Shown piece after piece: positions 1 to 8,334 of a DNA stretch of 17,988 nucleotides (position 1 is the first letter of the stretch; every line of letters starts with the position of its first letter). The DNA lies in the NCBI GenBank assembly GCA_030615435.1, contig JAUWZH010000017.1, forward strand, positions 1 to 17,988, given 5' to 3'. The position numbers and the translations under genes are program-made. This DNA comes from Candidatus Brocadiaceae bacterium. GTDB taxonomy: Bacteria > Planctomycetota > Brocadiia > SM23-32. The notes under the pieces were generated by a model. That model worked only from the letters and a program-made list of their open reading frames with translations, was not told the origin of the DNA and searched no databases.

Positions 1-1128
1 CACGCAGCCCTGCTGGTGTCCGAGCGCAGCGCCCCCCAGTTTGAGGCATACCGACACGCCGACCCGGCCAAGGGATGGTACGACGCCCTGACGAGGGCGC
101 ATGTCCCCGTGGACGTGATACTCGACGAAGAGCTTACCCCGGAATGTCTGTCCGAATACCGCGTCCTCATCCTGGCGAACGCCCCGTTCCTGGATGATGA
201 CCAGGCACAGGCAATAAAGGAGTTCGTTTCAGACGGCGGAGGGTTGGTCGCCAGCCACAGGTCCTCTCTCTACGATGGGGACGGATATTTCAGGAGGGGA
301 TTCGCGCTGAAACAGGTTTTCGGCTGCGAGTATCAGGCCGTCATTGAAGACCCCTGGACTTACATAGGATTCTCCAGCAGCCACCCCGTCAACGAAGGGT
401 TCGAGCCGGGTCTCCTGATCATGCACGGGGAGATGAGCAGCCTGGAGGCACGCCTCGACCCGGATCAGTCGAACATGCGTCTCAAGGGCAGGACACTCGA
501 TGCAAGCCATCAGTTGAAAGTCGCGCCGATGGAAGGCAGTCAGGTTATCGCCACCATCTTTGACAGCGCCAAACCCCTCGGCAACTACTTCTGCAAGGAC
601 GTGGCGCCGGCAATGCCGGGGAAAGACACGGGATACCCCGCCGTGATTGCCAACACATACGGGAAGGGCCGCGTCATATACTTCCCTGGACAGGTTGACA
701 GGCTGTTTTACCGGATCGGACATCCCGACTACGAGCGTCTCCTCCTCAACAGCCTCCACTTCGTGGGAGGCAGACCGGCCGTGACGGTCGAAGCTCCGAC
801 CACAATTGAGGCAACGTTCTTCCAGCAAGAGGAGCACAAGAGGGTCATAATCCATCTCTTGAACCACACCTACGACCAACTGTTTCCACGGCCCACCACG
901 GGGAAGTACGGCAACTTCTCCGGGGATGTGTTCAGACCGGTCGGGGACATCATACCCGTAAGCGACATACAGGTGACATTGCAAAATTCAGGCAGTGCGG
1001 CGGTCAAGAGAGTCTTTTCCATGACCACCTCAGAAGAGGTGCCATGTCAATTGAATGAGGAAGAGACGCGCTTCCGCGTGCCGAGGCTGGACGAATATGA
1101 CGCCTTCGTTGTGGAGTACGGCCGGTAG
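1..1128 (+). CDS. C-terminal part of a glycoside-hydrolase-type protein with a beta-galactosidase trimerisation-like domain (5' truncated)
   Basis: The frame is open from the first base of the window (His-Ala-Ala-Leu-Leu-Val-Ser...) to TAG at 1126-1128, so the gene starts outside the window; a GTG at 16 lies inside the continuous frame and is probably not the start. The first 250 or so residues look like the class-I amidotransferase-like fold used as the trimerisation domain in GH42-type beta-galactosidases and related planctomycete proteins: a strand-turn motif VSDGGGLVASHRSSLYDGDG and, later, a GKGRVIYFPGQVDRLFYR segment ending in LLLNSLHFVGG. The last 120 residues (RVIIHLLNHTYDQ onward) fit a C-terminal beta-sandwich that follows this domain. 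The catalytic domain must lie upstream, so substrate and enzyme activity cannot be read here. It converges on the minus-strand operon, with 77 bases between this stop and the sialidase-like remnant. The family call is firm at fold level; the exact glycosidase family is unknown. Confidence 0.7.
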   Translation, partial: HAALLVSERSAPQFEAYRHADPAKGWYDALTRAHVPVDVILDEELTPECLSEYRVLILANAPFLDDDQAQAIKEFVSDGGGLVASHRSSLYDGDGYFRRGFALKQVFGCEYQAVIEDPWTYIGFSSSHPVNEGFEPGLLIMHGEMSSLEARLDPDQSNMRLKGRTLDASHQLKVAPMEGSQVIATIFDSAKPLGNYFCKDVAPAMPGKDTGYPAVIANTYGKGRVIYFPGQVDRLFYRIGHPDYERLLLNSLHFVGGRPAVTVEAPTTIEATFFQQEEHKRVIIHLLNHTYDQLFPRPTTGKYGNFSGDVFRPVGDIIPVSDIQVTLQNSGSAAVKRVFSMTTSEEVPCQLNEEETRFRVPRLDEYDAFVVEYGR

Positions 1129-1205
1129 CATGAAGGGCCGTGGGTTGCAGGGACAGAAGCAGTGATGCGATTCGGCCAAAACGCCGTCCCGGTACTGTCA
1201 ATGCC

Positions 1206-1448
1206 CTATTGCGGCGTCACACGGACCCAGCGGATGTCGGTGTCGTCGGCCTCGGGGCCTGCATAGTACACGACGAGCACGTCGCCTCCATCCAGCAGCG
1301 CGGTGGCCGGCAGAGCGAGCATGCAGCGGTGCTCATGCCGGCCCGCGGACACGGCATCACGGCCTCGCAGAAGCCCATCAGCGAATACGACCACCACCGC
1401 AGCGATAAGAAGCGCGCTGCCTTTTCTTGCTCTGGCCGTTCCAGGCGA
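1206..1448 (-). pseudogene. Sialidase (BNR-type) C-terminal remnant
   Basis: Reading on the minus strand directly after the TAG of the fused aminotransferase gene, the same frame stays open to a TAG at 1206. The last 45 residues (HEHRCMLALPATALLDGG, then DVLVVYYAGPEADDTDIRW) look like the final blade of a sialidase/neuraminidase-like beta-propeller, where a DG-x-VLVVYYAG strand and an I-R-W-V-R strand close the fold. Nothing before that looks like a propeller, and there is no ribosome binding site or convincing start; a GTG near 1397 only begins a chance 63-codon frame. It is therefore most likely the surviving 3' end of a deleted gene, not a functional protein. A very short hypothetical gene is the alternative. 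Sialidases fit a glycan-processing locus, but the assignment rests on about 40 residues. Confidence 0.4.
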
Positions 1449-3803
1449 CTACAGAAGGCGTCGGAATCCGGAATGTGCCACGGGGCCTTTGAGGCGCTTC
1501 TCCACCTCGTCCTTTTCGAGCGCGTCGGCAATCCCGGCAAAGACCTCGTCAATGGCCTGCGCGTATTCCGCGATGATCTCATCGGTATGGGCCAGCGTGA
1601 CGTAGATCGCCAGGTCGGCGAGATAGCCCCGCTCCAGCATGAGCTGTATGTAAAGGGTTCTCAGTTCAGCGGCGAGCTCGTGCTCGAAAGCAAAGCGCGC
1701 CAGGGCCGGATAGGCGTCGTCAACCTTCACCGGCAGGGCGTGCCGCTCGGCGGCGGAGCGCCAGGCGTCCTGGACCTTCCGACCTATGCGTTCACAGTGA
1801 GACGGGAGGTCCATCTGCCGCATCTTCCGGATGCTGGCCAGGGCCGCAGCAGGCCCGACACCGTCGGTCCAGTATGTGCTGCTGATAAAGGAGGCGTGCG
1901 CCCCTTCCATGGCCTTGCGCGTCCCGATCACGGCGGCCATGGGATGTCCGTTGCTCATGCTCTTGGCGAAGACCGCCATGTCGGGCGCGACGCCGAACTT
2001 CAGGTGCGCCCCGCCGAGGCAGAGCCGCCAGCCGACCGATATCTCGTCGAACACGAGCAGCGCCCCGACCCCGTGCGCCTCGTCGCGGACGAACTCCAGG
2101 AATCCCGGCTCGGGGGCACGGTGACGGCAGGGCTCCATGACCACGGCGGCGAGTCGGCGCCCGTGCTCGTCCAGGATCTTCTTCAGTTCCTCGCGGTTGT
2201 TGTAAGTGAAAGTGAGGGTCGTGCCGCGAAGCTCGACCGGCACGCCGAGCGGATCGAGCCCCGGAAGCAGGTGGCCGCGCAGGGAGTCGCTTTCGCCGAG
2301 GTTCGCGGCGAGATACCAGTCGTGCCAGCCATGGTAGCCGCAGATCGCAACGATCGAGCGGTCCGTGGTGGCGCGGGCGATCCGGACGGCCACACTCATC
2401 ATCTCCCCGCCAGTGCGCGCGTAGCGGACCTGCTCCGCCCATGGGTGAAGCTCGCACAGGAGCCTGGCAAGCTCCACTTCCTGCGGGGAATTGAGCGTGC
2501 AGAAACTCCCGCGAGCGATCCTACGCTGCACCGCGCGGGTCACGTCGGGGTCCCTGAATCCCAGCAGGCAGGCCCCGATGCCGTGCGGGCCCAGGTCGTA
2601 GTAGTGCCTGCCGTCAATATCCCATACCTCGCACCCGCGCGCCTCTCGGAAGTAGGCGGGCCACTGATCCGGGGCGAACCTCTCGGGGCGTTTGCTCAGC
2701 AACTGCGTCCCGCCAGGGATCATCGTCTTAGCTGCGCGGTAAAGCTCCTGCCCGACGTTCCCGGCTTCAGCCTTCACGCCGAGCACACGCAGCGCATTAT
2801 CGTGGAAGACGTCTTTCAGGTCGTCGTTGTCGAGGAAGGAACTCTCGGCTGCGCTGAGCAGGGCGCGCAGGGACTCCAGGCCGACCGTGACCGGCTGTCC
2901 GAAGAACGCCTTTTCGTTCCATTGCACCTGGTCCGTAGTGACCCAGGCGAAACCGTCTCCGAGTGTGACGCAGCGGCCTCTCTGTTGGGAAGCCGGGAAA
3001 TCGCTTCCCCACAGCAGGCGGCGGGGGCCGAACTCGCTCAGGATGGCGGCGAGCGCCTCCGGCTCGCAGACCGCAGCGGAGTCGAACCAGAGGTTCTCGA
3101 GCCCTCGCAGGACCGAAATCGCCCCCACGGTATTGGGGGCGTGGAAGCCGCGCGCCGCATGTGCCAGCACCAGCCGGGCATTGGGATACTTCTCGCACCT
3201 GGTGCGGATGTACCTCTGGTTCTGGGGGTCGGAAAGGGCGGCGTCCCGCACCATGTGCAGAAGGATGACAAGTCCGCGCTCGTCGGCGAGTTCCCACGCC
3301 CACTCAGGCAGAAATTCCTCCGGCGCGGCGTCGAATGTCCGCTCCCTATCCGCGTAGAAGTGATACGGCTTCAGGCAGCGCACGCGAGGGTTCGCCAGCC
3401 TCGCCTCGACCGCACTCGGCTTCTGATGCGGCGCAACGACGATTGAGGCCAAACAGCCCGGCGCCTTTTCGGCCTGGCCGGCGACGTAATCATTGATCGC
3501 GTCAATATCCCCGTCCTGGCTGGGACAGGGAGTCAGCAGTGCGCCGCGCAAGCGCTCGACGCCCACCTGCCTGCCGATGTGTTCGCGCCATACGCGATAG
3601 TCGCTCTCCGCAGGCCCCCCTTCGAGGAAGGGGGCGAGGGGGCGCAGGTGCTCCCTGCGGTATGGGTGCATGTGGATGTCGAAAAGGCGGCCTGGAAGGC
3701 GCGCCTGGATTTCCCTGGCCAGGGCGCCGTCGGCCTCCGTGAATGTCCAGCCGTCGGGAATCTGGACGTCCTCGCGTGCGCCAGTGTTCCTGGTTTCCTC
3801 CAT
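1449..3803 (-). CDS. Amidohydrolase / class III aminotransferase (glutamate-1-semialdehyde aminomutase-like) fusion protein
   Basis: One uninterrupted 784-residue frame holds two enzymes. Residues about 38-345 are an amidohydrolase-2-type TIM barrel: HMH at 44-46, H183 (LLHM), H215 (LAHAARG) and D268 in LLWGSDFP match the metal-ligand and catalytic positions of that family. Residues about 352-784 are a fold-type I PLP aminotransferase close to glutamate-1-semialdehyde aminomutases: TGGEMMSVAVRIARA at 464-478, GYHGWHDW at 489-496, DEIS at 586-589, and K614 in FAKSMSNGHPMAAVIG as the Schiff-base lysine. The C-terminus (EVEKRLKGPVAHSGFRRL) is the ordinary end of that family, so the protein is complete. 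The start is ATG at 3803, with AAGGAG about 8 bases upstream and only two bases after the stop of the preceding oxidoreductase gene, implying coupled translation. The likely job is hydrolysis of a cyclic or amide-like group plus transamination or amino migration on consecutive intermediates. Substrates are unknown; neither domain should be called HemL. Confidence 0.85.
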   Translation of the reverse strand: MEETRNTGAREDVQIPDGWTFTEADGALAREIQARLPGRLFDIHMHPYRREHLRPLAPFLEGGPAESDYRVWREHIGRQVGVERLRGALLTPCPSQDGDIDAINDYVAGQAEKAPGCLASIVVAPHQKPSAVEARLANPRVRCLKPYHFYADRERTFDAAPEEFLPEWAWELADERGLVILLHMVRDAALSDPQNQRYIRTRCEKYPNARLVLAHAARGFHAPNTVGAISVLRGLENLWFDSAAVCEPEALAAILSEFGPRRLLWGSDFPASQQRGRCVTLGDGFAWVTTDQVQWNEKAFFGQPVTVGLESLRALLSAAESSFLDNDDLKDVFHDNALRVLGVKAEAGNVGQELYRAAKTMIPGGTQLLSKRPERFAPDQWPAYFREARGCEVWDIDGRHYYDLGPHGIGACLLGFRDPDVTRAVQRRIARGSFCTLNSPQEVELARLLCELHPWAEQVRYARTGGEMMSVAVRIARATTDRSIVAICGYHGWHDWYLAANLGESDSLRGHLLPGLDPLGVPVELRGTTLTFTYNNREELKKILDEHGRRLAAVVMEPCRHRAPEPGFLEFVRDEAHGVGALLVFDEISVGWRLCLGGAHLKFGVAPDMAVFAKSMSNGHPMAAVIGTRKAMEGAHASFISSTYWTDGVGPAAALASIRKMRQMDLPSHCERIGRKVQDAWRSAAERHALPVKVDDAYPALARFAFEHELAAELRTLYIQLMLERGYLADLAIYVTLAHTDEIIAEYAQAIDEVFAGIADALEKDEVEKRLKGPVAHSGFRRLL

Positions 3804-3805
3804 GA

Positions 3806-4774
3806 CTATCCCGCTCCTTCACTTATCTCCTCAAGCAGGACTTCGCGCCCCCTCTCTTCGCGGCTTCGGATGCCGGCGATGATGATCTTCATCAGCTCGA
3901 CCGTCTCCGACCAGGGCACCGGCCGCTCGCCCGTGCGGAGGTAGTCCACAAACGCCTGGAGCTGGGCCTTGAAGGCATAGAACGTGTCGCCAAAAGCCAC
4001 CTCGAAAGCGCCCTTCGTGCCCATGACCGAGAGGCGGCCGAACCCGCCGTACATGTCCTTTATCGCTATCAGCACCACGTCCACCAGGCGCCCGTGCTTG
4101 AGGTGGACGATATTGCGGTCCACAGTGCCGGTGTTGCGCGCGGAGACGAACCCGGGCCCCAGCACGGGATACAGCCCTTCCAGGGCATGGATCCCGTAGT
4201 GCTCCCAGCTCTTGGCGGTGGACATGGACAGGTAGCGAGGCTCTCCGACCTCCCCGAGCCGCTCCCGTGCCTCCACGAACTCGCGCCCGTAACGCATGGC
4301 GCTGGAGGAAAGGATCGCCTTGCCCGCCTTCACCCACGCGTGAAAGGTTTGCAGATCGGGCTCGTTGTCAACAAGCGGCTTGTCCACGAAGACCGGCAGT
4401 CCGGCCTCCACGAAGGGCCGTGTGCGCGCCACGTGCTCATGTCCCTTGTCCGTGGCGATGATGACCGCATCCACGCGGCCGATCACGTCCTCGGCCCGGC
4501 CGACGACGTTGGGGACCTTCGAAGCCACGGAGACCTTCTCGGCATCTGCCGGATCGTCGGTCCAGATGTGGGTCACGCGCGCGCCCTCGATCTGGAGCGT
4601 CGCCGGATCCTCAGCGCCGAGGTACTCGGGGATCGTGGGGTACGGGCACTTCGCCATGGCGTCCCGGTCATACCCGTTGAAGATGGCGCTCCAGGAGTAC
4701 GGGTGACCGTTGCCCTCCACCATGCCGAGCATGGCGAGACGGATGTCGTCCCTCTGCGGCACAAGGGCTCGCAT
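3806..4774 (-). CDS. Gfo/Idh/MocA family oxidoreductase (divergent)
   Basis: This 322-residue protein has the two-domain layout of NAD(P)-dependent sugar and cyclitol dehydrogenases. The N-terminal Rossmann part is atypical: instead of GxGxxG it has LGMVEGNGHPYSW near residues 16-28, followed by an IFNGYD...CPYPTIPEYLG insertion. The conserved VDAVIIATDKGHEH strand (101-114) and VFVDKPL (128-134; Asp in place of the usual Glu of EKP) identify the family. The C-terminal domain ends in a normal substrate-domain helix (VDYLRTGERPVPWSETVELMKIIIAG). ATG at 4774 is preceded by AAGGGGGGA at a normal distance. It lies 63 bases after the previous dehydrogenase gene and 2 bases before the fusion gene, so it belongs to the same operon. 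The probable role is oxidation or reduction of a ring hydroxyl; substrate is not predictable. Confidence 0.85.
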   Translation of the reverse strand: MRALVPQRDDIRLAMLGMVEGNGHPYSWSAIFNGYDRDAMAKCPYPTIPEYLGAEDPATLQIEGARVTHIWTDDPADAEKVSVASKVPNVVGRAEDVIGRVDAVIIATDKGHEHVARTRPFVEAGLPVFVDKPLVDNEPDLQTFHAWVKAGKAILSSSAMRYGREFVEARERLGEVGEPRYLSMSTAKSWEHYGIHALEGLYPVLGPGFVSARNTGTVDRNIVHLKHGRLVDVVLIAIKDMYGGFGRLSVMGTKGAFEVAFGDTFYAFKAQLQAFVDYLRTGERPVPWSETVELMKIIIAGIRSREERGREVLLEEISEGAG

Positions 4775-4837
4775 GAAGTTTCCCCCCTTTCCACATTGGC
4801 ACTGGGAAACGACGACACCTAGCGAGCGAATGCCCGC

Positions 4838-5848
4838 TCATATCTCGACGGCGCATCCATGGCGGCCGCTCTCGGTGGCAGCCATGCAGATCTCGACGGT
4901 GTGTGCGGCCTCCTGGAGCGAGCACAACACTTCCGCCTTCCCTTCGATTGCGTCGAGGAAGTTGGCTGCCTCGGCCACGAAGGGCGCGTCCACCTGCGCT
5001 TTTTCGTCCCGCTCGCCGACATCCAATTGCGTCCAGGTCCATTCGTTGGTGTCGCGGCGGAAAACGCCGATTCTCTCGCCCCACCCGTCGCAGAGTATCT
5101 GTGCGTCATTGCTCGAGAGTGTAAGCAGGTCGGTTCGACAGGGGTGCCACATACAACTGTGCAAGGTAGCCACGGCTTTGCTGTCGCGAAAGTGCAGGAT
5201 CACCGACACCGTATCTTCCGCGTCCATGCCCTCAACCATGAGATGGTCATACCATGCCATCACCCTCGTCACCGGCCCCATGAACCACTGCAACAGGTTG
5301 GCCAGGTGCGAGATTTGGTCATGGATGACGCCCCCGCCCATCGCCCTGCTGACCTCGTAGGTATTGCGATAATCCGGACGCGCAACGCGGTGGTCATAGC
5401 CGGCGCTATACGTGATGTCCAGGATTTCGCCGGCCCGGCCGGAGTCTATTTCTTCCTCCACGATCCGGGAGATACGCGCCGCCCTGCGCACATAGGCGAC
5501 GCCGACGATCAGCGCCTTTTCCTCCGCCGTGCGCTGGAGCTCCGGGACGCCCTCCAGGTCCACTGAAAGCGGTTTTTCGATGAACACGTTACAGCCGGCC
5601 TCGACGGCCCGGCGCGCGCAAGGGATGTGCAGGTGGGCCGGCACGCAGATAACCGCCGCATCGAAGCGGGACAGTTCCACCTTCTCAAGATCGTCGAAAG
5701 CGCCCGAGAGGGGGTATCTGGCCGCCATCTCCTCGAGGCGCTGCGGCCTGATCTCGCACAGCGCCACCTCGGCCCGACCCGTCTTGATGAAACATCGGGC
5801 ATGGCGTTCCCCGATGCTCCCCCCTCCGACGATCAGCACTCGACGCAC
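4838..5848 (-). CDS. Gfo/Idh/MocA family oxidoreductase
   Basis: This is a canonical family member of 336 residues. GGGSIGERH (8-16) is the dinucleotide-binding loop, VFIEKPL (88-94) the EKP motif with the catalytic lysine, and GGGVIHDQISH (171-181) the GGGxxxDxxxH signature of the substrate pocket. The frame is open upstream to an ATG at 5896 inside the preceding gene, but the better start is GTG at 5848: it has GGGAGGAG with a 6-base spacer and places the Rossmann strand (RRVLIVGGG) right at the N-terminus as in relatives. Family members act on inositols, glucose derivatives and amino sugars. Next to a DegT aminotransferase, one known pattern is oxidation of a ring hydroxyl to a ketone that is then transaminated (as in kanosamine and aminocyclitol pathways), or the reverse for breakdown. 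Confidence 0.88.
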   Translation of the reverse strand: MRRVLIVGGGSIGERHARCFIKTGRAEVALCEIRPQRLEEMAARYPLSGAFDDLEKVELSRFDAAVICVPAHLHIPCARRAVEAGCNVFIEKPLSVDLEGVPELQRTAEEKALIVGVAYVRRAARISRIVEEEIDSGRAGEILDITYSAGYDHRVARPDYRNTYEVSRAMGGGVIHDQISHLANLLQWFMGPVTRVMAWYDHLMVEGMDAEDTVSVILHFRDSKAVATLHSCMWHPCRTDLLTLSSNDAQILCDGWGERIGVFRRDTNEWTWTQLDVGERDEKAQVDAPFVAEAANFLDAIEGKAEVLCSLQEAAHTVEICMAATESGRHGCAVEI

Positions 5849-5852
5849 GATG

Positions 5853-5860
5853 CTCCTCCC
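5853..5860 (-). promoter_or_regulatory. Ribosome binding site that fixes a GTG start at 5848
   Basis: On the minus strand the bases read GGGAGGAG, then a 4-base CATC, then GTG. This is a near-perfect Shine-Dalgarno sequence. The alternative in-frame ATGs (5896 and 5881) overlap or touch the end of the upstream dehydrogenase gene and lack such a site, so the GTG start is preferred for the oxidoreductase. Confidence 0.75.
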
Positions 5861-5877
5861 GCGAGACTGTTCAGCCT

Positions 5878-6912
5878 TCATCCATGAGGCGTGCATACGG
5901 CCTTGATGATGGGCCGGTCGGCCTCGATGATTCCCCTGAATACGGCTTCGTAATCGTCGAGACAGAACGTGTGCGTGATGATCTCCTGCGCGGGCATAAG
6001 GCCTTTACGCAGTATGTTCAAGGACATCGGGAACTTTATGGCCGGCTCGGCAAAAGTGGGCGCCAGCGTCCGCTTGTTGAAGATCAGTTCGTTCACGTCC
6101 ACCGTAATGCTGGACTCGCCTGCGAAGTTGATGCCGATGAAGGAGACCTTCTCGCCAAACCGGCCGGTCTCGATCGCCACCTCCATGCTCCTGGGAGGGC
6201 TCGTGACGATCACGCGGTCCGCGCCGTTCGGGAAATGAAGGTGCACCGCCTCCACAGCGTCCTCTCTGGCGGAGTCAACCACGAAGTCGGCGCCGAGGAC
6301 CTTGCCCGCCTCCACTCTCGCCTTCTCCATCGGCCTGTCGGTCTCGTACCCGACGAGTCCCACGGTTGCCGCGCCGCGCAGTTTGGCCAGCCGTACGCAC
6401 ATGAGGCCGATGGGGCCCGGCCCGAAGACGACCACGTCGCCGGCGAGCGGGATCTCCGCGTGGAGCACGGCATTGATCGCCACCGCCTGGGGCTCGGTGA
6501 GAGAGGCCGTCACGTAATCGAGTCCCTCGAACACGTTGCACAGACGCTCGTTGACGACCATGTGCTCGGCCATGCCGGGGCGGCCCCCGAGGTCGTAGAC
6601 CTCGCGGCACAACTCTGGCTCGCCGTTCTTACAGTTGATGCACATCCCGCACATGCCGACGTCCTCGACGATGACCGAATCGCCCTCCTTGACGTTGGCA
6701 ACGTTCTTGCCGAGCTCCACGACCTCGGCGGCTATCTCGTGCCCCAGGGCGTTGTATTCGCCGCCGGCGTCCCTGGCGAAGTGGATGTCCGTGCCGCACA
6801 CGCCGCAGGCGTGCACCTTCACCAGGACGTCACTGTCGCCGAGGGACGGAAGCTCGAGCTCCCTGAGATCGAAGTCCATGAAGCTTCTTGCAAAGAGTCC
6901 TCTTGTCTTCAT
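5878..6912 (-). CDS. Zinc-dependent medium-chain alcohol/polyol dehydrogenase
   Basis: The 344-residue protein is a complete MDR-family enzyme. Catalytic zinc ligands are visible as C39 (ACGVCGTDIH), H58-E59 (ALGHE) and E140 (LTEPQA). The structural zinc lobe has all four cysteines, C88, C91, C94 and C102, with C-x2-C-x2-C-x7-C spacing. GPGPIGL at 164-170 is the coenzyme-binding turn. This architecture is shared by sorbitol/xylitol dehydrogenases and threonine dehydrogenases; the sugar-pathway context favours a polyol or sugar hydroxyl as substrate, oxidised with NAD(P). The start is ATG at 6912 with AAAGGA 7 bases upstream. It is 33 bases downstream of the DegT aminotransferase gene and 29 bases ahead of the next oxidoreductase's GTG. 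Confidence 0.9.
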   Translation of the reverse strand: MKTRGLFARSFMDFDLRELELPSLGDSDVLVKVHACGVCGTDIHFARDAGGEYNALGHEIAAEVVELGKNVANVKEGDSVIVEDVGMCGMCINCKNGEPELCREVYDLGGRPGMAEHMVVNERLCNVFEGLDYVTASLTEPQAVAINAVLHAEIPLAGDVVVFGPGPIGLMCVRLAKLRGAATVGLVGYETDRPMEKARVEAGKVLGADFVVDSAREDAVEAVHLHFPNGADRVIVTSPPRSMEVAIETGRFGEKVSFIGINFAGESSITVDVNELIFNKRTLAPTFAEPAIKFPMSLNILRKGLMPAQEIITHTFCLDDYEAVFRGIIEADRPIIKAVCTPHG

Positions 6913-6945
6913 GCAAAGTTCCTTTCACAGGAACCGGCGGCTGGA

Positions 6946-8295
6946 TCACCCCGTTCCGTAAAGCGAACCCTCCGGATGCGGGAAGATGCGGTCGTCCTTG
7001 TGCTTCATGGTCACCTCCAGGTTGTCGAACACCTTATGGAATGCCTGGACATAGAGTTTCATCTGCCTCAGCGTGTTAGGCGGATGGATGCCGTGGACGA
7101 CGGTGTAGCTCTCACATAACGCCTTCGCGACCGGGTAGTCGTCCGGGTCATAGGGCCTGTCCGTGCGTTTTTTCTTCTTCATCTTGCCTTTGTACTTGTC
7201 GCAATCCCACGGACACCCCGTCTTGCCGTAGCCCCACATGGTCTGGAACAGGTCCTGCGCGGGCACGGGCATGGTCTGCCACTGACCGATCTGGAGTCCC
7301 TCGCGGTAAAGCGCCTTCTCCACGGCCATGCGGAAATCCGCCGGGCTGACGTCCACGCCGGCCTTCCGGGGGTCGAAGCGGACGTTGTACATGAAATAGA
7401 CGTGCGTCTGCTTCGGCGGCACGTAAGGGGGTATGACGCCCGGGATCCTGGCGAGTTCATCCGTCAGGTACCCTGCGTTCGCCTGTCGCCTGGCGTTGAG
7501 GCGGTCCATCTTGCGAAGCTGCGCCCGCGCGAGCGCTGCCGGGAGCTCCTGCGTGCGGTACATGTAGCCGAGGATGCTCGCGTTGTAAAGCCGCAGTCTG
7601 GTCTCGTCGTCCACCTCGTCCCCGAACATGCGCACGAGTGCGGCCCGGTGGGCCCACGTCTCGTCGTCCATCACCAGCAAACCGCCCTCCCCGCCGCAGA
7701 GGTTCTTGAGGTTGTTGAGGCTGAAACACGCCATGTGGCCGATCAAGCCGGCCACCTTGCCCTTGTAAGTGGCACCGTGCGCCTGGGCGGCATCCTCAAT
7801 GACGATGAGGTCGTGCCTTTTCGCGATGCGCATTATGGGGGCCATGTCCGCCATCAGGCCCTGGATGTGAGGCACCACCAGCGCCTTTGTGCGCCGGGTG
7901 ATTGCGGCCTCCAGCTTCTTCGGGTCCATGTTATAGGTGCGTGGGTCAATGTCCACGAACACCGGCACGGCGTTCTGGTGAAGGGCGCAACTGGCCGAGG
8001 CCAGGAACGTGAAGGCCGAGGTGATGACCTCCGAGCCGGGGCCCACCTGCGCCGCTGCCAGCGCCATCTGAAGCGCCGCCGTCCCGCTGTTGGTCGCCAG
8101 GCAGAACTTCCTGCCGCAGTATGTCGCCCATTCCCTCTCCAGCCTCGCCGCTTCGGGCGCGGTGGCGCCGGCCAGGATGCCGCGCTCAAGCACCCGCAGC
8201 ACGGCCTTCCGCTCGGAAGCGCCCAACACGGGCCAGTTCTTGATGGTTCCCTTGCGCACCACGGGCTTGCCGCCGTCAATCGCAAGCTTCGGCAT
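6946..8295 (-). CDS. DegT/DnrJ/EryC1/StrS family PLP aminotransferase
   Basis: This is a sugar aminotransferase-family protein of 449 residues. Diagnostic segments are ATNSGTAALQMAL (67-79), the strand VIEDAAQAHG (165-174) with the pyridine-binding D168, and FSLNNLKNLCGGEGG (191-205) with K197 as the internal aldimine lysine. Members transfer an amino group from glutamate or glutamine to keto-sugars or keto-cyclitols (for example perosamine, kanosamine and scyllo-inosamine enzymes). Residues about 358-388 form an unusual insert with two cysteines and a run of lysines (GKMKKKKRTD), which makes the protein longer than the usual 370-420 residues. ATG at 8295 (MPKLAIDGGKPVV) is chosen over the upstream ATG at 8325 because GGGAGG sits 8 bases ahead and the N-terminus then matches the family. 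Partners either side are an amidase-like protein and an MDR dehydrogenase. Confidence 0.9.
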   Translation of the reverse strand: MPKLAIDGGKPVVRKGTIKNWPVLGASERKAVLRVLERGILAGATAPEAARLEREWATYCGRKFCLATNSGTAALQMALAAAQVGPGSEVITSAFTFLASASCALHQNAVPVFVDIDPRTYNMDPKKLEAAITRRTKALVVPHIQGLMADMAPIMRIAKRHDLIVIEDAAQAHGATYKGKVAGLIGHMACFSLNNLKNLCGGEGGLLVMDDETWAHRAALVRMFGDEVDDETRLRLYNASILGYMYRTQELPAALARAQLRKMDRLNARRQANAGYLTDELARIPGVIPPYVPPKQTHVYFMYNVRFDPRKAGVDVSPADFRMAVEKALYREGLQIGQWQTMPVPAQDLFQTMWGYGKTGCPWDCDKYKGKMKKKKRTDRPYDPDDYPVAKALCESYTVVHGIHPPNTLRQMKLYVQAFHKVFDNLEVTMKHKDDRIFPHPEGSLYGTG

Positions 8296-8303
8296 TTCCT
8301 CAA

Positions 8304-8309
8304 CCTCCC
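8304..8309 (-). promoter_or_regulatory. Ribosome binding site that fixes the ATG at 8295
   Basis: GGGAGG on the minus strand lies 8 bases before ATG 8295. The longer reading frame from 8325 would add ten residues (MCHASWEVEE) that include the translated ribosome binding site itself, so the shorter start is preferred. Confidence 0.7.
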
Positions 8310-8334
8310 AGGAAGCGTGGCACAAACAGAGAGC

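Noticed and set aside
1129..1205. A bidirectional terminator between the converging genes
   Set aside because: Only a weak GGCCG/CGGCC pairing with a long loop was found, with no T-rich tract.
1140..3446. A 768-codon open frame on the plus strand
   Set aside because: It lies antisense to the fused amidohydrolase/aminotransferase, whose motifs are unmistakable. The plus-strand translation has no domain, no ribosome binding site, and a biased composition expected from a shadow frame in GC-rich DNA.
1449..3803. Naming the aminotransferase half HemL (glutamate-1-semialdehyde aminomutase)
   Set aside because: The fusion partner and sugar-pathway neighbours argue against tetrapyrrole synthesis, and class III enzymes of this shape act on many substrates.
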